Shown here one piece after another: positions 61,044-64,000 of a stretch of 64,000 nt of DNA (within the stretch, counting starts at the first letter, position 1; each line of letters begins with the position of its first letter). Source of the DNA: Geodermatophilus poikilotrophus (GTDB lineage Bacteria; Actinomycetota; Actinomycetes; Mycobacteriales; Geodermatophilaceae). The notes under the pieces are model-generated. The model saw only the letters and a list, made by a program, of their open reading frames with translations, made no database searches and had not been told where the DNA came from. Location: contig NZ_FOIE01000004.1 of the NCBI RefSeq assembly GCF_900111455.1, positions 1-64,000 on the forward strand, in the 5' to 3' direction. A program made the translations under genes and the position numbers.

Positions 61044-62300
61044 ATGCCCGGACACCCGCAGCCCGCTGCGCCCCCTCGCTCCGCCCGGCCATCGCGCCGG
61101 CGCCGCCGCTCGCTGGTCGCCGTCCTCGGCGCCGGTCTGCTGACCGGTGGCCTCGCCGCACCGGCGGGGGCGACCGACGACCGGGACAGGGACGCCGGTG
61201 GCGCCGGCAGTGGTCCGAGCACGAGCGTGGAGCCCTTCGGTGCCACTCCCGACGGCACCGCGGTCGAGCGCTGGACCCTCAGCAACGGCGACACGACGAT
61301 GCGCGTGCTGACCTTCGGCGGCGTCATCCACACCCTGGAGGTGCCCGACGCCGACGGCGAGGTCGAGAACGTCGTCCTGGGCCACCCGGACCTCGAGGGC
61401 TACTACACCGAGGGTGACCCGTACTTCGGGTCGCTCATCGGCCGTTACGGCAACCGCATCGCCGGGGGTCGCTTCACCCTGGACGGGCAGACGTACCAGC
61501 TGCCGCTCAACGACGGTCCCAACACGCTGCACGGCGGGCCCGGAGGCTTCTCCGAGCGGGTCTGGACCGCCACCGACGTCAGCGACGACGAGGTGGCCGC
61601 CCTGCAGCTGGAGCTGGTCAGCGAGGACGGTGACCAGGGCTTCCCCGGCACGCTGACCACGACGGTCACCTACCGGCTGGACGCCGAGTCGCGGCTGACC
61701 GTGCACTACCAGGCCACGACCGACGCCCCGACCGTCGTCAACCTGACCCAGCACACCTACTGGAACCTGGCCGGCGAGGGCTCCGGGGACATCTACGACC
61801 ACGAGCTGCAGCTCAACGCCAGCGGCTACACGCCGGTCGACGAGACGCTCATCCCGACCGGCGAGGTCGCCCCGGTGGAGGGCACGCCGTTCGACTTCCG
61901 CGAGCCCACGCCGATCGGCGCGCGCATCCGCGTGGCCGACCAGCAGCTGCTCTACGGGCAGGGCTACGACCACAACTGGGCGCTCGACCGCGAGGACGAC
62001 GGCGCGCGGGAGGGCTCGGACAGCGGGGACGCCCTGGAGGAGGCGGCCGTGCTGCACGACCCGGACAGCGGCCGGACGCTGACCATCTCCACGACGGAGC
62101 CGGGCATCCAGTTCTACTCGGGCAACTTCCTCGACGGCACGCTCGTGGGCACCGGCGGCGGGGTCTACCGGCAGGGCGACGGGCTGGCGCTGGAGACCCA
62201 GCACGCCCCGGACTCGCCGAACCAGCCGGAGTTCCCCTCGACGGTGCTGCGCCCGGGCGAGGTGTACGACAGCACGACGGTGTTCGAGCTGACCTCCTGA
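61044..62300 (+). CDS. Secreted aldose 1-epimerase (galactose mutarotase)
   Basis: This 418-residue enzyme interconverts alpha and beta anomers of aldohexoses. An Arg-rich N-terminus is followed by a hydrophobic segment (LVAVLGAGLLTGGLAAPAGA), a twin-arginine-like or Sec signal (SRRRRRSLVAV), so export is likely. Catalytic and binding motifs are IGRYGNRIAGGRF, LHGGPGGFSERVW, NLTQHTYWNLAG (catalytic His), TPFDFREPTPIG, GYDHNWAL and ALETQHAPDSPNQPEFPS (catalytic Glu). The family length (~340-380) plus signal fits. An extracellular mutarotase suggests use of external sugars. Confidence 0.92.
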   Translation: MPGHPQPAAPPRSARPSRRRRRSLVAVLGAGLLTGGLAAPAGATDDRDRDAGGAGSGPSTSVEPFGATPDGTAVERWTLSNGDTTMRVLTFGGVIHTLEVPDADGEVENVVLGHPDLEGYYTEGDPYFGSLIGRYGNRIAGGRFTLDGQTYQLPLNDGPNTLHGGPGGFSERVWTATDVSDDEVAALQLELVSEDGDQGFPGTLTTTVTYRLDAESRLTVHYQATTDAPTVVNLTQHTYWNLAGEGSGDIYDHELQLNASGYTPVDETLIPTGEVAPVEGTPFDFREPTPIGARIRVADQQLLYGQGYDHNWALDREDDGAREGSDSGDALEEAAVLHDPDSGRTLTISTTEPGIQFYSGNFLDGTLVGTGGGVYRQGDGLALETQHAPDSPNQPEFPSTVLRPGEVYDSTTVFELTS

Positions 62301-62307
62301 GGTCCCC

Positions 62308-62343
62308 GGCGCCCCCGTGGACGCGCAGGTCCGCGGGGGCGCC
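62308..62343 (+). terminator. Terminator after the epimerase
   Basis: GGCGCCCCCGTGGAC pairs with GTCCGCGGGGGCGCC around GCGCAG, with one mismatch, 8 bp after the stop. Confidence 0.7.
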
Positions 62344-62489
62344 GTCACCGATCCATGACCCGGGGTGACGGCGGGCCGAGGAACGCCGACCCGCCCACGA
62401 CACGCTCACCGGGACCAGCCCCCTCGGCTGCCTAGGTTCTCCTCGGGGCCGTGTAGGCGGGCCCGGGGATCGACGAGGGGGCGACGCTG

Positions 62490-62990
62490 ATGAGGACCAC
62501 CCGGCACACGCTGGCGGCCGAGGGGCACCGCGGCGGGATCGACGTCCGGGTGAGCCTGCGCAGCGACGCGGGGTCCGGCGAGCAGGCCTTCGACGGGGCC
62601 TGGTTCCCGCGCAGCCGCGACCTCGCCGTCGAGCTGCCGGAGCTGGTCGCCGCGTTGAACAAGCGGGGCCTGCGCATCGAGCGCTTCACCTACCCCCTCG
62701 ACGCCTGGTCCCCGGCGCCGCGCAAGGTCGTCGTCGGCGGGCGGGTGGTGCGCACCGGCGGCTTCCGCAGCATGGACGACGGTGTGGTCTGCCTGACCTG
62801 GGCCGGCGGCATGCGGCGCGCCGATCTGCTCGTCGTCCCCCCGGAGACCGACGTCATCACCGGCGCCCGGGCGCTGCGGCTGTGCACCCGCCGCGGCCTG
62901 CCGCGCTCGCCGCAGATGGTGCTGGCCGCCGCCCGCTCCACCCCGCTGCCGCAGGTCCCGGCCGGTTCGCCCTACGACCGGGCGGTCTGA
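62490..62990 (+). CDS. DUF5994-like protein
   Basis: This 166-residue actinobacterial protein fits the DUF5994 pattern as I know it: an acidic strand, then FDGAWFPRSRDLAVELPELV, IERFTYPLDAWSPAPRKVVV, RTGGFRSMDD and LLVVPPETD. Function is unknown. It starts with ATG 62490 after GGGGGCGACGCTG. Repeat R9 begins at its stop. Confidence 0.75.
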   Translation: MRTTRHTLAAEGHRGGIDVRVSLRSDAGSGEQAFDGAWFPRSRDLAVELPELVAALNKRGLRIERFTYPLDAWSPAPRKVVVGGRVVRTGGFRSMDDGVVCLTWAGGMRRADLLVVPPETDVITGARALRLCTRRGLPRSPQMVLAAARSTPLPQVPAGSPYDRAV

Positions 62991-62991
62991 C

Positions 62992-63056
62992 GAAGGACCA
63001 CCCTTCTCCCCACGCCTCGCAGGCTCGGCGCGGGGCCCTGGAGGGGTGGCCGTTCC
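62992..63056 (+). repeat. Stop-associated hairpin repeat R9
   Basis: Begins 2 bp after the DUF5994-like stop with GAAGGACC. The stem ACCACCCTTC pairs with GGAGGGGTGG, a base set different from other copies; CGCCTCGCAGGCTCGGCG is the conserved inner hairpin. Confidence 0.6.
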
Positions 63057-63069
63057 GGTCTGTCACCGT

Positions 63070-63126
63070 GGGAGGATCCCGTCCCCTCATCCCTCGCAGG
63101 CTCGGGACGAGCCGCTGGACGGAGCC
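63070..63126 (+). repeat. Hairpin repeat R10 (tandem to R9)
   Basis: Second copy directly after R9: ATCCCGTCC pairs with GGACGGAGCC less perfectly; the inner CCCTCGCAGGCTCGGGACG is conserved. Confidence 0.5.
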
Positions 63127-63185
63127 TGCTGCGCCGGGAGTGAACCGGCTGGACGGCGGGGGGCGGCTGGGCTGTGGTGGCGGGC

Positions 63186-64000
63186 ATGAGACTGCTCGTG
63201 CTCGGCGGCACCCACTTCCTCGGCCGGCACGTGGTGGGGGCGGCCCTCGACCGCGGCCACGAGGTGGCGACCTTCACCCGGGGCGTCTCCGGGGCGCCGC
63301 CGGCCGGCGTGCGGGCGCTGCACGGCGACCGGGACGACCCCGCCGCGCTGCCGGCCGCGCTCGAGGGCTGGCTGCCCGAGACCGTCGTGGACACCTCCTG
63401 CCAGACCCGCGCGGCCGCCCGCAACGCCGCCGCCGTGCTGAGCGGCGTCCGCGGGTACGCCTTCGTCAGCAGCCTCAACGCCTACGCGAACTGGCCGCCG
63501 GGCCCGATCGGCCCCGAGGACGGCGAGCCGACCTGGGAGACCGACGACGACGAGTACGGGCCGGTCAAGGCGTACGCCGAGCGTGAGATCGGGGCTGCGG
63601 TGCCGGGCCGCTTCCTCACCGCGCGGGCGGGGCTGATCGCCGGTCCGGACGACCGGGTGGACCGGCTCGGCTGGTGGCTGCGGCGGGTGGCACGCGGCGG
63701 GCGCGTCGTCGTCCCGGCCGAGGGGTGGGACCAGCCGATCGCCGCCGTCGACGTCCGCGACCTCGCCGGGTGGCTGGTGGCGATGGCCGAGCAGGGCGTC
63801 TCCGGCGCGGTGAACGCCACCGGCCCGACCGGCATGACCACCCTCGGTGGCCTGCTCGACCTCTGCCGGGAGGCCACGGGTGGCGACGCGGAGTGGGCAC
63901 CGGTGCCGGAGGCCGACCTGCTCGCGGCCGGGGTCGAGCCGTGGGCGCACCTGCCGCTGTGGCTGCCGGCCGAGGTGGCCCGCACCGCCTGGGACGTCGA
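63186..64000 (+). CDS. NAD-dependent epimerase/dehydratase (truncated by window end)
   Basis: This short-chain extended dehydrogenase, 271 residues seen, has the Rossmann start LLVLGGTHFLGRHVVGAAL (GxxxFLG variant), TFTRGVSG, VVDTSCQTRAAARN, YAFVSSLNAY (Ser of the catalytic region) and DEYGPVKAYAERE, where YGPVKAYAE carries the YxxxK pair in shifted form. LTARAGLIAGPDDRVDR and INAVDVRDLA-like AAVDVRDLAGWLVAM follow. It resembles actinobacterial mRNA-binding/isomerase-type epimerases of unknown substrate. The C-terminus lies outside the window. Confidence 0.85.
   Translation, partial: MRLLVLGGTHFLGRHVVGAALDRGHEVATFTRGVSGAPPAGVRALHGDRDDPAALPAALEGWLPETVVDTSCQTRAAARNAAAVLSGVRGYAFVSSLNAYANWPPGPIGPEDGEPTWETDDDEYGPVKAYAEREIGAAVPGRFLTARAGLIAGPDDRVDRLGWWLRRVARGGRVVVPAEGWDQPIAAVDVRDLAGWLVAMAEQGVSGAVNATGPTGMTTLGGLLDLCREATGGDAEWAPVPEADLLAAGVEPWAHLPLWLPAEVARTAWDV

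Overview
The window is very GC-rich, uses many GTG starts, and packs its genes into tight ATGA/GTGA-overlapping operons. With a tad pilus locus, a tmRNA whose tag ends ALAA, actinobacterial-type ftsE/ftsX/smpB, a SCO6745-like protein and paired acyl-CoA dehydrogenases, it looks like a chromosome segment of an actinobacterium. Geodermatophilaceae (Blastococcus, Geodermatophilus or Modestobacter) is my best guess; that is inference, not a database match.

Region 1 (125-12630): the pilus ATPase gene tadA/cpaF is split directly after its Walker A motif by an 11.26-kb element flanked by a 10-bp direct repeat (759-768 and 12023-12032). Joining the outer halves restores one 413-codon frame. The element carries a large serine integrase, a run of small overlapping genes, an HNH endonuclease, a winged HTH protein and a protein with two E3-binding-like domains. 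It also holds a more AT-rich restriction-modification cassette (HTH-fused nuclease, an HhH-like partner, and a divergent SPPY methyltransferase with an Lsr2-like tail), a frameshifted HTH gene, a complete ribosomal protein S20 gene and a TIGR02391-type protein. No terminase, capsid or tail genes are seen.

Region 2 (12704-17160): the rest of the tad locus (tadB, tadC, a Flp-like pilin, two TadE-like pseudopilins), then a decayed rearranged copy of pieces of the same locus and a poorly coding stretch with a small secreted peptide gene and an apparent STAS remnant.

Region 3 (17161-33620): patatin, CutA, GGDEF-EAL protein, prfB, ftsE-ftsX, smpB, assorted enzymes, a DASS transporter, a CorA-like transporter and the tmRNA gene (ssrA), the partner of SmpB.

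Region 4 (33719-38697): a tartrate/dicarboxylate module. dctA-glxK diverge from a LysR regulator, followed by tartrate dehydrogenase. Both intergenic regions contain the same bipartite palindromic operator in mirror orientation with identical spacing.

Region 5 (38816-64000): DoxX, methyltransferase, a repeat-rich lytic transglycosylase, a PAS-GAF-SpoIIE phosphatase, a K+ channel, two acyl-CoA ligases, a patatin, GDPD, a DsbA-like protein, a beta-oxidation operon (two ACADs plus enoyl-CoA hydratase), MarR/YceI, a flavin monooxygenase, TypA/BipA, a secreted aldose epimerase, a DUF5994-like protein and a truncated NAD-dependent epimerase.

Across the chromosomal part, at least eleven copies of a stop-codon-associated hairpin repeat occur. 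Its stem bases co-vary between copies, and one copy sits inside another.
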